Positions 1 to 7,724 of a DNA stretch of 48,335 nt are shown in pieces (position 1 is the stretch's first letter; every line of letters begins with the position of its first letter). The stretch comes from JBMOMT01 sp049324835. GTDB lineage: Bacteria > Chloroflexota > Anaerolineae > CAYNKW01. Position numbers and translations under genes: made by a program. A model generated the notes under the pieces. The model searched no databases and was not told the origin of the DNA. It saw nothing but the letters and a program-made list of their open reading frames with translations. The stretch is taken from contig JBMOMT010000065.1 of NCBI GenBank assembly GCA_049324835.1, positions 1 through 48,335 on the forward strand, in the 5' to 3' direction.

Positions 1-77
1 CTCATCAGTGTCACATAGGGCGCCATAAAGGCCCACTCATCATCAGATACGTCACTGGGATAGCCTTTTCGTGTCAT
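1..77 (-). CDS. IS5-like transposase, N-terminal fragment (runs off window)
   Basis: An ATG at 77-75 on the minus strand opens a frame to the window edge. It encodes 25 residues that begin MTRKGYPSDVSDDEWAFMAP. This resembles the usual N-terminus of IS5-family DDE transposases (MTRK-YPSDlsdeEWafi-P). A TATACT-like -10 box lies just upstream. Only the start is visible, so integrity of the element cannot be judged. The family assignment is from memory of the family N-terminus; the catalytic domain lies outside the window. Confidence 0.7.
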   Translation of the reverse strand, partial: MTRKGYPSDVSDDEWAFMAPYVTLM

Positions 78-122
78 GCCCTGAGTATACCACACTCAGA
101 CCGAAAAGTGCATAACAGGCTC
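1..122 (-). mobile_element. End of an IS5-like insertion sequence
   Basis: The DNA upstream of the transposase fragment ends with GAGCCTGTTATGCAC (reading minus strand from 122), a plausible terminal inverted repeat. At 122-125 the sequence is CTAG, which fits the YTAR target preference of the IS5 group. Directly beyond this point the ISAs1-type transposase frame begins mid-gene, so this is read as the boundary where the IS5-like element entered the older element. The other end is outside the window. Confidence 0.55.
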
Positions 123-1081
123 TAGGGCCGTTTCTCCAACGGTTGGGCTTTACGAAACCATACGGCCCGAGCAAATCGACGTTGTACTTGGTCTTGAGTC
201 AAATACCCGTCGAGATGTTGGAAGCCAGACTTCAGCGGTGGGGTGAGGAGAACTTGGCCGCCCAGCCGCCCGCTCCCGATGGGTTGGAAGGTGAAGCCAT
301 CGATGGGAAGACGCTCCGCGGCAGCAAGAAACAAGGCGCCGAAAATGTCCATTTGCTCAGCGTGTTTAGCCATCGGTTGGGTATGACACTCCATCAACTG
401 GCGGTGAAAGACAAGACCAACGAGATTGGCGCCGTGCCCGACCTACTCATCGATCTGGTCATCGAGGGCCGGGTTTTCACCATGGATGCCCTCCTAACCC
501 AACGACCGGTAGCCCAAACGATTATCGATGGCCAAGGGGACTATGTGATGCTCGTCAAGGACAATCATCCCACGATGCGCGCCGATATCGAGTTCCTCTT
601 TGCCCAACCACAGGAAGCGGCCTTGATTGATGATAGGGTAACAACTACTGACAAGGCCCACGGCCGCCTGGAGGTCCGCACCCTACAGACCAGTACGGCT
701 TTGAACGACTATCTGGATTGGCCCGGCCTCGAGCAAGCCTTTCGTCTTGACCGCAAGAGGACGGTGCTCAAAACTGGTGAGGTCCGCACGGAAACCGTTT
801 ATGGACTCAGCAGCCTGTCGGCACAACGCGCCGGGGCGGCCCAACTCTTGGAACTGACCCGTGGTCAATGGAGCATCGAGAACCGCAGCCATTGGGTCCG
901 TGACGTCACCTTTGGAGAAGATCATTCGCAGGTGCGTGTCGGGCACTTGCCGCAAGTCATGGCTGCCTTACGCAATTGCGTGATCAGTTTGCTACGTCTG
1001 CTGGGTTTCTGCTTCATCCCAGACGCTTTTGACCACTTCGCTGCATGTTCGCTTGAGGCTTTGCCCGCCATTGGCTGTTAG
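123..1081 (+). pseudogene. ISAs1-family transposase, 5' truncated by IS5-like insertion
   Basis: The frame encodes about 320 residues of an ISAs1 (H-repeat-associated) transposase. It includes the first Asp in AIDGKTLRGS, a second Asp in FTMDALLTQ and the C-terminal HWVRDVTFGED block. Family members are usually about 370-400 residues, so the N-terminal segment is missing. A TTG at 143 could serve as a start, but the frame stays open and family-like (LGPFLQRLGF) back to about 122, where the IS5-like end begins. Interruption is therefore the better explanation. The stop is TAG at 1079-1081. A possible right end of the element lies just after it, near 1107. The gene sits about 100 bp downstream of tRNA-Val. 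Confidence 0.8.
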
Positions 1082-1207
1082 AGCCACGACTTTAGGAAAG
1101 CCCTACGGGGACGCCATATTTCCTGGACGCTTCCTTGAGAGGAATGTGTGTCTCTACATGGGTTGCCATCGGGATCTCCCTTTTGGTCACCAAAGCAGGG
1201 AACCTGA

Positions 1208-1281
1208 TGGGCAGTACTGGACTCGAACCAGTGACCTCCTCCTTGTAAGGGAGGCGCTCTAACCAACTGAGCTAACCGCCC
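1208..1281 (-). tRNA. tRNA-Val (anticodon TAC)
   Basis: On the minus strand the sequence folds as a standard tRNA. The acceptor GGGCGGT pairs with ACTGCCC (one G-U), followed by a D-arm TTAGCTCAGTTGGTTAGAG, an anticodon loop CTTACAA and a T-arm CTGGTTCGAGTCCAG. The discriminator is A. CCA is not fully encoded. It follows argS by about 50 bases and has its own promoter-like sequence. Confidence 0.95.
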
Positions 1282-1292
1282 GACTCGAACCA

Positions 1293-1321
1293 ATGATACC
1301 ACAATGCGGCATCTGAGGCAA
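1293..1321 (-). promoter_or_regulatory. Promoter for tRNA-Val
   Basis: Minus strand TTGCCT (1321-1316), a 17-base spacer, then TATCAT (1298-1293). The -10 lies 11 bases before the tRNA 5' end. The whole unit fits in the short gap after the argS stop codon. Confidence 0.6.
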
Positions 1322-1330
1322 ATCTGGCGT

Positions 1331-2995
1331 TTACATCTGCTCCGGCGCGCTCATGCCCATGAGACTCAACACGCGAGCCAGCACGGTCTGGGCTGCCTGC
1401 ACCAGCTTGAGGCGCGCCTGGGTGATGGCCGTCTCGGCCGGGTCGGTGGACACCACACGACAGTCGCGATAAAAGGCGTGAAAGGCTGCGGCCAGTTCTT
1501 GAGCATAGTAGGTCAGGTGATGCGGCGCCATCTGCAGCGCTGCCGTTTCGACTATCTCGGGCAGTTGCAGCATTTTGCGGACGAGCGCCAACTCGGACGG
1601 ATGTTGCAACAGGCTCACGTCGCCATCACCCACCCGGATGCCTGTCTCCTGCGCGTGGCGCAAGATGCTGGCGATGCGGGCGTGGGCATATTGAACATAA
1701 TACACCGGATTCTCGCTGCTCTGCCGTTTGGCCAGTTCTAGGTCCAGCTCCATCTGACTGTCGGCGGAGCGGGACAGGAGGAAAAAGCGTACGGCGTCTG
1801 GGCCGATCTCGTCCAGCACCTCGACCAGAGAGATGGCCGTGCCGAGGCGTTTGCCCATACGTACCGGCTGGCCGTCGCGCAAGATGGTCACCAGTTGATA
1901 GATCAACAATGTCAGCCGCTCCGGGTCCAATCCCAGAGCGCGCATCATGGCCTTCATGCGCGGCACGTGGCCTTGATGGTCTGCTCCCCAGACGTCGATC
2001 ACCCATTCGAAACCGCGCCCAAATTTGTTATAATGGTAGGCAATATCGGAGCCAAAGTAGCCCGGCTGACCGTTCGAGCGGATGATCACCTCGTCTTTGT
2101 CTCCACCCAGCGCCCTGGCATTGAACCAGATGGCGCCGTCTTTTTCGTACAAATGGTTGCCCTGGCGCAGAATGTTCATGATACGATCAAAGTGACCGTC
2201 GTCGTACAGCGAACGCTCCGAGAACCACCGGTCGAAATGGATGCCCAGGCGCGCGCAATCCTGGCGGATGCCGTTCAGGACTTTTTCCAGGCCCAGATCG
2301 CGTAACAGCGGCAGGGCCTGCTCGCGGGGCAGGCTCAGATACCGGTCGCCTGCCTCGGTGGCAATCTCCCGGCTCCATTGGGCCAGTTCTTCTGCCGGAT
2401 AGCCGCCCTCCGGCAGGGGTTCGTCCACGCCCAGGGCCTGGGCGTAGCGGGCCAAGATCGTCTCGCCAAAGACTTCCATCTGCGTCCCGGCATCGTTGAC
2501 GTAATATTCACGCTGCACCTCGTAACCCGCCGCTGCCAGGACATTTGCCAGACCATCACCCAGGACGGCGTTTCGGCCAGAGCCGATGGTCAGCGAGCCG
2601 GTGGGATTGGCGCTGATGAACTCGACCTGAACGCGTTTGCCGTGGCCCACGTTCACGTTGCCAAAGGCCGGCCCTGCGGTCAGAATGGTTTCCACCTGAC
2701 GGGCCAGCCAGGCTTCGTTCAGGGTAAAGTTGATGTAACCGGCGCCGGCGATCTCGGCACAGCCCAGGTACTCGGGCGCACCGAGCCGTTGGATCACCCT
2801 GCTGGCGATCTCGCGGGGAGCCATGCGCGCCAGACGCGCCAGTTGCAGGCACACCGGTGTGGCAAAGTCGCCGCGCCCGGCCTGTTTGGGTCGCTCTATC
2901 GGAATGGGCGGCACCTCGAACCCGGCCAGGTCGCCGTGGCGCTGGGCCTCTTTGAGGGCATGCGATAACAAATGGGCCAAATCGTCTCTGACCAT
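1331..2995 (-). CDS. argS: Arginyl-tRNA synthetase
   Basis: Charges tRNA-Arg with arginine in the cytosol. The 554-residue product is of normal length. It has an N-terminal additional domain (about 1-110), the Rossmann catalytic domain, and a C-terminal DALR-type helical domain that includes NPVYYVQYAHARI. The signature 1 region reads NPTGSLTIGSGRN, so the HIGH motif is T136-I-G-S139, with both histidines replaced. The signature 2 equivalent reads VRMGKRLGT. The ATG at 2995 has GGAGGAGA ahead of it. The rest of the protein aligns well with bacterial ArgRS, so identity is firm. The motif change may be lineage specific rather than inactivating. Confidence 0.95.
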   Translation of the reverse strand: MVRDDLAHLLSHALKEAQRHGDLAGFEVPPIPIERPKQAGRGDFATPVCLQLARLARMAPREIASRVIQRLGAPEYLGCAEIAGAGYINFTLNEAWLARQVETILTAGPAFGNVNVGHGKRVQVEFISANPTGSLTIGSGRNAVLGDGLANVLAAAGYEVQREYYVNDAGTQMEVFGETILARYAQALGVDEPLPEGGYPAEELAQWSREIATEAGDRYLSLPREQALPLLRDLGLEKVLNGIRQDCARLGIHFDRWFSERSLYDDGHFDRIMNILRQGNHLYEKDGAIWFNARALGGDKDEVIIRSNGQPGYFGSDIAYHYNKFGRGFEWVIDVWGADHQGHVPRMKAMMRALGLDPERLTLLIYQLVTILRDGQPVRMGKRLGTAISLVEVLDEIGPDAVRFFLLSRSADSQMELDLELAKRQSSENPVYYVQYAHARIASILRHAQETGIRVGDGDVSLLQHPSELALVRKMLQLPEIVETAALQMAPHHLTYYAQELAAAFHAFYRDCRVVSTDPAETAITQARLKLVQAAQTVLARVLSLMGMSAPEQM

Positions 2996-3026
2996 CTCGT
3001 CTCCTCCCCGTTGCTTTGAGGAGCGG

Positions 3027-3056
3027 ATTATATCACACTTTGATGGGCCACGCCAA
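3027..3056 (-). promoter_or_regulatory. Promoter for argS
   Basis: Minus strand TTGGCG (3056-3051), 18-base spacer, perfect TATAAT (3032-3027), about 32 bases upstream of the argS ATG. Confidence 0.65.
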
Positions 3057-3103
3057 AGCCGCCGCAGGTGCGCCCAGATGGCCCTGAGTAGCAGTTGTTC
3101 AGA

Positions 3104-6100
3104 TTAGCCGGCCGGGTCATCGATCTGCGGCCTGTGCAGCGCACTGTCTATCTCCTGGGCCAGACGCTCCAGGCGGGGCGGTTTGGTCAACCAGGCGGCC
3201 AATCCCTGTTCGCGCAGCGCATCGAGCTCTCTGGCCATGGCGTGGCCGGTGAGCAGGATCAGCGGTACCTGGTGCCCTCTTTGCCTCAAGGCGCGGAACA
3301 ATGCGATGCCACCCATGCCCGGCATGACCACATCACTCAACACCAGATCGATCTGCTCTCTCTGCTGCTCCATCACTGCCAGCGCCTGTTCGCCGTTCAC
3401 CGCTTGCAGCGTCTGGTAGTTCAATTGCTCCAGGCTGGCCACCAACGCCGCCCGCAGTGTGGCCTCGTCTTCCACCACCAGCAACACCTGCCCCTGCCCC
3501 TGCGGCAGAGCGGTGATGTCTGAAAGGGCTGGCTCGGCCGGGCGCACCTTGAGCGCCGGCAGGTAGATGGTAAAGGTCGTCCCCCGGCCCACCTGCGTCT
3601 CCACGTCGATGCGTCCGCCGTGCTGGCTCACAATGCCGTACACCTGCGCCAGCCCCAGCCCGGTGCCCTCTCCCGGCCCTTTGGTGGTGAAGAATGGCTC
3701 AAAGACGTGGGGCAGAACATCCGGCGGGATGCCCCTGCCGCTGTCCGATACCGTCACTTTGATCCAATCGCCGGCCTCCATATCGGGCGGCAGTGACGAC
3801 TGGCCGCGCCTGACCACCACCCGCTCCAGTCCGATGTCCAACCTTCCACCGTCTGGCATGGCGTCCCGCGCGTTGACCGCCAGGTTCATCACGATCTGTT
3901 GCATGCGGGTGGGATCGGCGTGCACGGTGTACTCGTCCGAGCCATAGCTCAGCCTGACCTTGATGTGCTCCGGGATGGTGCGCTCTAGCAGTTTGACCAT
4001 CTCTTTCATGAACGGCATCAGGTCCATGGGACGGCGCTCCAGCATGGCCCGGCGGCTGAAATCCAGAATCTGCTGGATCAGGTCGGTGGCCCGTTTGGCC
4101 TGCTCGGAGATGGTCTGCAAACGTTCCTGGAGTTTGGTGGGCAGGTCTGGGGTGCGTAATCCCATCTGAGTGTAGAGCACAATCACAGCCATGATGTTGT
4201 TGAAATCGTGGGCGATGCCGGCTGCCAGTTGGCCCACCGCCGCCAGTTGTTCCTGCTGTTGGAGCTGCGCCCGGATCTCTCGCTCTCGGGTGACATCGTT
4301 GATCACCATCACCCACTGCTCCGCCTGGGCGCCGTTTTCCATTGGCCGGGCGATGAGCTCAAAGTAACGATTGGCCGCTTGGATCTCGTGCCACAGCCCC
4401 CTGGTGGGCGGCGAGGTGAGCAGCTCGGCCAGCGGCCGGCCGCCCAGGTGGGTGAGGCGCTGACCTGCCTGGGCGTCCGCCAGGACAGCCAGATATGACT
4501 CTGCCACAGGGTTGGCCCGCAGTACCCGCCCCGCGGCATCGAGCAGCAGCACGCCCGCCGGCACGGTGTTGATCACCTGTTCCATCTGTCGCGCCTGCCC
4601 ACGCACCTGGGCCATCAGGCGTTCCCGTTCCTCCTCTGCCTGCTTACGCTCGGTGATATTGCGGGCCACGACCAGCACATTGTTCACCTGCCCCTGGCGC
4701 AGCACAGGCGTCGAGCTGACCTCGACGGGAATACGCTCCCCGGCCCGATTGACAAACTCGGTCTGGTAGGCATAAGGTTGGCTGTTGCCGGCGGCGCGCC
4801 GCTCTTGACGTTCGACGACGCCGGCCAGGTGCTCGGCGACGATAAAGGCCGTGATGGGCCGTCCAATGGCCTCCGACTGTTCGAAACCGGCAAAGTCCAG
4901 ACCGGCCTGATTGACATAGACGATGCGGCCCTCCATGTCGTGCAGCAGGATAATGTCGTGGGTGGTTTCGGCCAGCAGGCGGTATTTTTCCTCCGATTCG
5001 CGCAACGCCTCTACGGTCTGCACTCGCTGGGTGATGTCCTTGACGTATTCGATGACGCCCGTCACCCGTTCTTGTTCGTCGGAGAGTGGAAAGGCAGATA
5101 GCTCGATCCAGCCCTGGGGGTCGTCAGCCGATGGATAGGGGACGATTTCGACACGTGTTTCCCCGGTTTCGATGGTTTCAAGCGAGGGGCACCAGGGACA
5201 CGGCGACTGGCGCTGCTGGTAGGCCTGGTAACACTTGCGATCTGCCAGGGGCATTTGATGGCCGTACATCTGTTCCATCCAGCGATTGGTGCGGATGATG
5301 TTGAGATCGGTGTCTAACACGCTGATGCCGTCCTGAATGGCGTCGAACACGTTCTGCAAAAAGCGTTCGTTCCTTCTCAGCGCCTCCTCTGCCTGTTTAC
5401 GCTCGGTGATGTCCAAAAAGACGGTCTGTGTGGCCGGAGAACCCTCGTACTCGATCGGCGTGCTATAGATCTCGACCCAACGCGTATCCCCGTTCTTGTG
5501 CAGCACCCGATATTCCCGCCGGGGCGGCACGGCCTGGCCGGCCAGACGCGCCCGAAAGTTGCCGAAAAAAGTCGCTCGATCTTCAGGGTGGATCAGGCCG
5601 GCCAGTTGTTGGGGGCCAAAGCTGGTCAATTCCTGGGGTGAAAAGCCGGTGATGGCCTGCATCGGCTGGCTGGCAAAACACAGCCGCACCGGATTATCCT
5701 GCGCGATGACCACACCCTGGAGCGACTGCTGCACGAACGTTCGATACTTTTCCTCGCTCTCTTGCAGCGCCCCTTCGGCCCGTTTACGCTCGGTGATGTC
5801 CACGATGGTGGTCACAAAGTAGAGAGGCTGGCCCTCATCGTCGCGGCGCATGGCAATGCTGACATCTGCCCAGACGTGGGAACCGTCTTTGTGCACATAC
5901 CGTTTGGTCAAACGAGCGCTATCTTGGGCGCCTTCGAGAAGCGGCGCCAATACCTTTCGAACGGCTGCCACCTCGTCCGGTGGGGTGAGCTCTTGCCACG
6001 TCTTGCCTTTCAATTCTTCGCGTGTGTACCCCAACATGTCGGCGAATGCCTTGTTGACGTTGATTTCACCGCCCGGCAGTGTGACCGACTTGCCCACGTT

Positions 6101-6931
6101 GGCCGCCTCAAAGACGTATCTGAAACGATCTTCGCTCTCCCTCAGCAACTCCTGCGCCGCCCGCTCTGCCGTCTGATCCCGAAAGACCAGCACCACGCCG
6201 CTGATGTCGCCCTGAGGGGTGAGGATCGGCGCGCCGCTGTCGGCGATGGGTATCTCCCGACCGTCTCGGGCCATCAGCAGGGTGTGGTTGGCCAGCCCAA
6301 CCACCACACCCTCGCACAGGACGCGCCTCACGGGATTCTCCACCGGCAGGCGTGTCTCTTCGTTGACGATGCCAAAGACCTCGTCCAGCGGCCGGCCGGC
6401 GGCCTCGGTCTCGCTCCAGCCGGTGAGCTGCTCGGCCACCCGGTTCATGCGCGCCACACAGCCGTGAATGTCGGTGGTGATGACGGCGTCGCCGATGCCA
6501 TAGAGCGTGGCCCGCAGTTCCGCCCGCTCGTGGGCCAGCGCTTGCTCCGCCCGTTTGATGCGCAGCAACGCCTCCACCCGCGCCAGGAGCTCCCGGTTCG
6601 AGACCGGTCGGACGATAAAACCATCGGCGCCCGCTTCCAACCCGCTGGCCGGATCGTCAGAGGCCGTCCTGGCATCGCCGACCAGGATCACGAAACAGCC
6701 GGCCAGGTGCGGCGTTGTTTTGACGCGTCGGCAGACCTCGATGCCATCGATATCGGGCAGCGCCACATCCAGCAGAATCAAATCCGGTTTCTGCTCCGCT
6801 GCCAGCCGCAGGCCTTCGGCCCCCGTCTGCGCCTGGCTGACGGCATAACCGGCCTTGCCGAACAAACGAGAGGCGGCGTCGAGCAGATGTGGGTCGTCAT
6901 CGATCAAAAGTATGCGGGCTCTGTCACTCAT
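3104..6931 (-). CDS. Multi-PAS hybrid sensor histidine kinase (REC-PASx6-HK-REC)
   Basis: A large cytosolic two-component hybrid kinase of 1275 residues. Domains in order: receiver (about 5-120, phosphoacceptor D55 in LLDVALPD); six PAS domains (about 135-900), most joined by ITERK-AE-AL linkers; HisKA with GQLAAGIAHDFNN, phospho-His H908; HATPase with NLAVNARDAM, DSGRGIPP and GEGTGLGL; C-terminal receiver with D1200 in LSDVVMPG. The fourth PAS contains a Cys-rich stretch, CYQAYQQRQSPCPWCPS, that could sense redox or bind a metal (inference). No transmembrane segment is seen. The frame opens 25 codons earlier, but the ATG at 6931 has a strong AGGAGA site and starts directly at the receiver domain. 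No cognate DNA-binding regulator is adjacent. A promoter and a roughly 325-nt leader lie upstream. Confidence 0.92.
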   Translation of the reverse strand: MSDRARILLIDDDPHLLDAASRLFGKAGYAVSQAQTGAEGLRLAAEQKPDLILLDVALPDIDGIEVCRRVKTTPHLAGCFVILVGDARTASDDPASGLEAGADGFIVRPVSNRELLARVEALLRIKRAEQALAHERAELRATLYGIGDAVITTDIHGCVARMNRVAEQLTGWSETEAAGRPLDEVFGIVNEETRLPVENPVRRVLCEGVVVGLANHTLLMARDGREIPIADSGAPILTPQGDISGVVLVFRDQTAERAAQELLRESEDRFRYVFEAANVGKSVTLPGGEINVNKAFADMLGYTREELKGKTWQELTPPDEVAAVRKVLAPLLEGAQDSARLTKRYVHKDGSHVWADVSIAMRRDDEGQPLYFVTTIVDITERKRAEGALQESEEKYRTFVQQSLQGVVIAQDNPVRLCFASQPMQAITGFSPQELTSFGPQQLAGLIHPEDRATFFGNFRARLAGQAVPPRREYRVLHKNGDTRWVEIYSTPIEYEGSPATQTVFLDITERKQAEEALRRNERFLQNVFDAIQDGISVLDTDLNIIRTNRWMEQMYGHQMPLADRKCYQAYQQRQSPCPWCPSLETIETGETRVEIVPYPSADDPQGWIELSAFPLSDEQERVTGVIEYVKDITQRVQTVEALRESEEKYRLLAETTHDIILLHDMEGRIVYVNQAGLDFAGFEQSEAIGRPITAFIVAEHLAGVVERQERRAAGNSQPYAYQTEFVNRAGERIPVEVSSTPVLRQGQVNNVLVVARNITERKQAEEERERLMAQVRGQARQMEQVINTVPAGVLLLDAAGRVLRANPVAESYLAVLADAQAGQRLTHLGGRPLAELLTSPPTRGLWHEIQAANRYFELIARPMENGAQAEQWVMVINDVTREREIRAQLQQQEQLAAVGQLAAGIAHDFNNIMAVIVLYTQMGLRTPDLPTKLQERLQTISEQAKRATDLIQQILDFSRRAMLERRPMDLMPFMKEMVKLLERTIPEHIKVRLSYGSDEYTVHADPTRMQQIVMNLAVNARDAMPDGGRLDIGLERVVVRRGQSSLPPDMEAGDWIKVTVSDSGRGIPPDVLPHVFEPFFTTKGPGEGTGLGLAQVYGIVSQHGGRIDVETQVGRGTTFTIYLPALKVRPAEPALSDITALPQGQGQVLLVVEDEATLRAALVASLEQLNYQTLQAVNGEQALAVMEQQREQIDLVLSDVVMPGMGGIALFRALRQRGHQVPLILLTGHAMARELDALREQGLAAWLTKPPRLERLAQEIDSALHRPQIDDPAG

Positions 6932-7006
6932 GCTCTGTCTCCTGTGAGGTCTCTGAAGCATGTTGTAGAGGCAAACGGCATTGGTCCGTCTTTTCCCAAA
7001 TACCAA

Positions 7007-7051
7007 TCAAAAACCCGTCGCGCCAGGGCCAGACCGCGGACGGGTTTTTGA
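7007..7051 (-). terminator. Intrinsic-terminator-like hairpin in the sensor-kinase leader
   Basis: Perfect 13-bp inverted repeat TCAAAAACCCGTC / GACGGGTTTTTGA (7007-7019 and 7039-7051) with a GC-rich core. It has an A-tract on one side and a T-tract on the other, so it can terminate in either direction. No gene ends nearby. On the minus strand it lies between the predicted promoter and the kinase start, which suggests attenuation. Confidence 0.6.
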
Positions 7052-7133
7052 AACACCATATCAGGGTTATAACCACACTCGCCGCCCCGGTCGTTGCCTC
7101 GGGCCGGGTCAGACCGCGAGGACTTGCTTTTTG

Positions 7134-7228
7134 GGCACAAAACAGGGAGCATTCCCTGGCAGCACATCAGGTTCGGCATGGAGATGGAACTCTGGCTCGA
7201 GATGTCAAAGGGCGCCCTTTCTTGTGCC
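7134..7228 (-). other. Structured RNA segment in the sensor-kinase leader
   Basis: On the minus strand GGCACAA (7228-7222) can pair with TTGTGCC (7140-7134). The pair encloses a 14-base perfect palindrome AAAGGGCGCCCTTT (7220-7207) and a CAGGGA-loop-TCCCTG hairpin (7158-7143). It lies between the promoter at 7264-7292 and the terminator-like hairpin at 7007-7051. It matches no riboswitch class I recognise. The stretch 6932-7724 holds no convincing gene; it contains this leader, its promoter and repeats. Confidence 0.4.
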
Positions 7229-7263
7229 GGTACACCGCGCCTCGGAGTGGTTAACCTTGCCCT

Positions 7264-7292
7264 ATTCTACCACACTTGATACCGAGCGTCAA
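7264..7292 (-). promoter_or_regulatory. Promoter for the hybrid sensor kinase
   Basis: Minus strand TTGACG (7292-7287), 17-base spacer, TAGAAT (7269-7264). It predicts a leader of about 325 nt before the kinase ATG at 6931. Confidence 0.6.
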
Positions 7293-7393
7293 TGCTTGTC
7301 TCGGCTCGCAGCGGTTTCTTGCGGCTTTGGGCCATTTGCGTTATACTGAATTCGAGTAACCACCTGACAAAGCTTCGCCTCACACCGACCAGT

Positions 7394-7436
7394 TTGTCTC
7401 ACCGCAGAGACGCAGAGGGCGCAGAGACTTGCTGAT
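7394..7436. repeat. Dispersed CACCGCAGAGACGCAGAG-type repeat, copy 1 (partial)
   Basis: The sequence CTCACCGCAGAGACGCAGAG and its continuation matches the arm of the palindromic elements at 31290-31389 and 44131-44226. A further degenerate piece (TTCACCGCCGAGTCGCCGAG) lies at 7607-7626. The two pieces flank the separate palindrome at 7475-7575. Confidence 0.6.
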
Positions 7437-7474
7437 TTTCTCTGACACAAAGCGCCATAAAGGAAAAAAAGATT

Positions 7475-7575
7475 GTAACTGCTCACCCTCCCGCAGGCTC
7501 TGGTAGGGGCGCGGCAATGCCGCGCCGCCTTGTACTGCTACTTTTAGCCTGCGGGAGGGTAGCCTGAGCAGTTAC
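7475..7575. repeat. Nested palindromic element (101 bp)
   Basis: The left arm GTAACTGCTCACCCTCCCGC(AGGCT), 7475-7499, is complementary to the right arm at 7546-7575 apart from a 5-base insertion in the right arm. The centre holds a second perfect palindrome, GGCGCGGCAATGCCGCGCC (7508-7526). It is non-coding and MITE/REP-like. It may also act as a folded RNA, but no transcript is implied by its position. Confidence 0.65.
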
Positions 7576-7724
7576 GATCCGTCAAGGATTTCAACAGTCT
7601 TTATTCTTCACCGCCGAGTCGCCGAGTTCTTGATCGTTGTCGCCAGGGAGGGGTTGTTCTCTGTGGTGAGTTGTTACGAACTCGATGCGATTGGCTCAGG
7701 CGCAACACCAGGGAGGGCAAATCG

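Noticed and set aside
5762..7051. 429-residue plus-strand frame opposite the sensor kinase
   Set aside because: The minus strand has clear REC and PAS domains across the same region.
7060..7230. Possible 5S rRNA fragment (minus strand CCATGCCGAAC)
   Set aside because: Only this short piece resembles 5S rRNA; the flanking helices and the terminal stem are absent.
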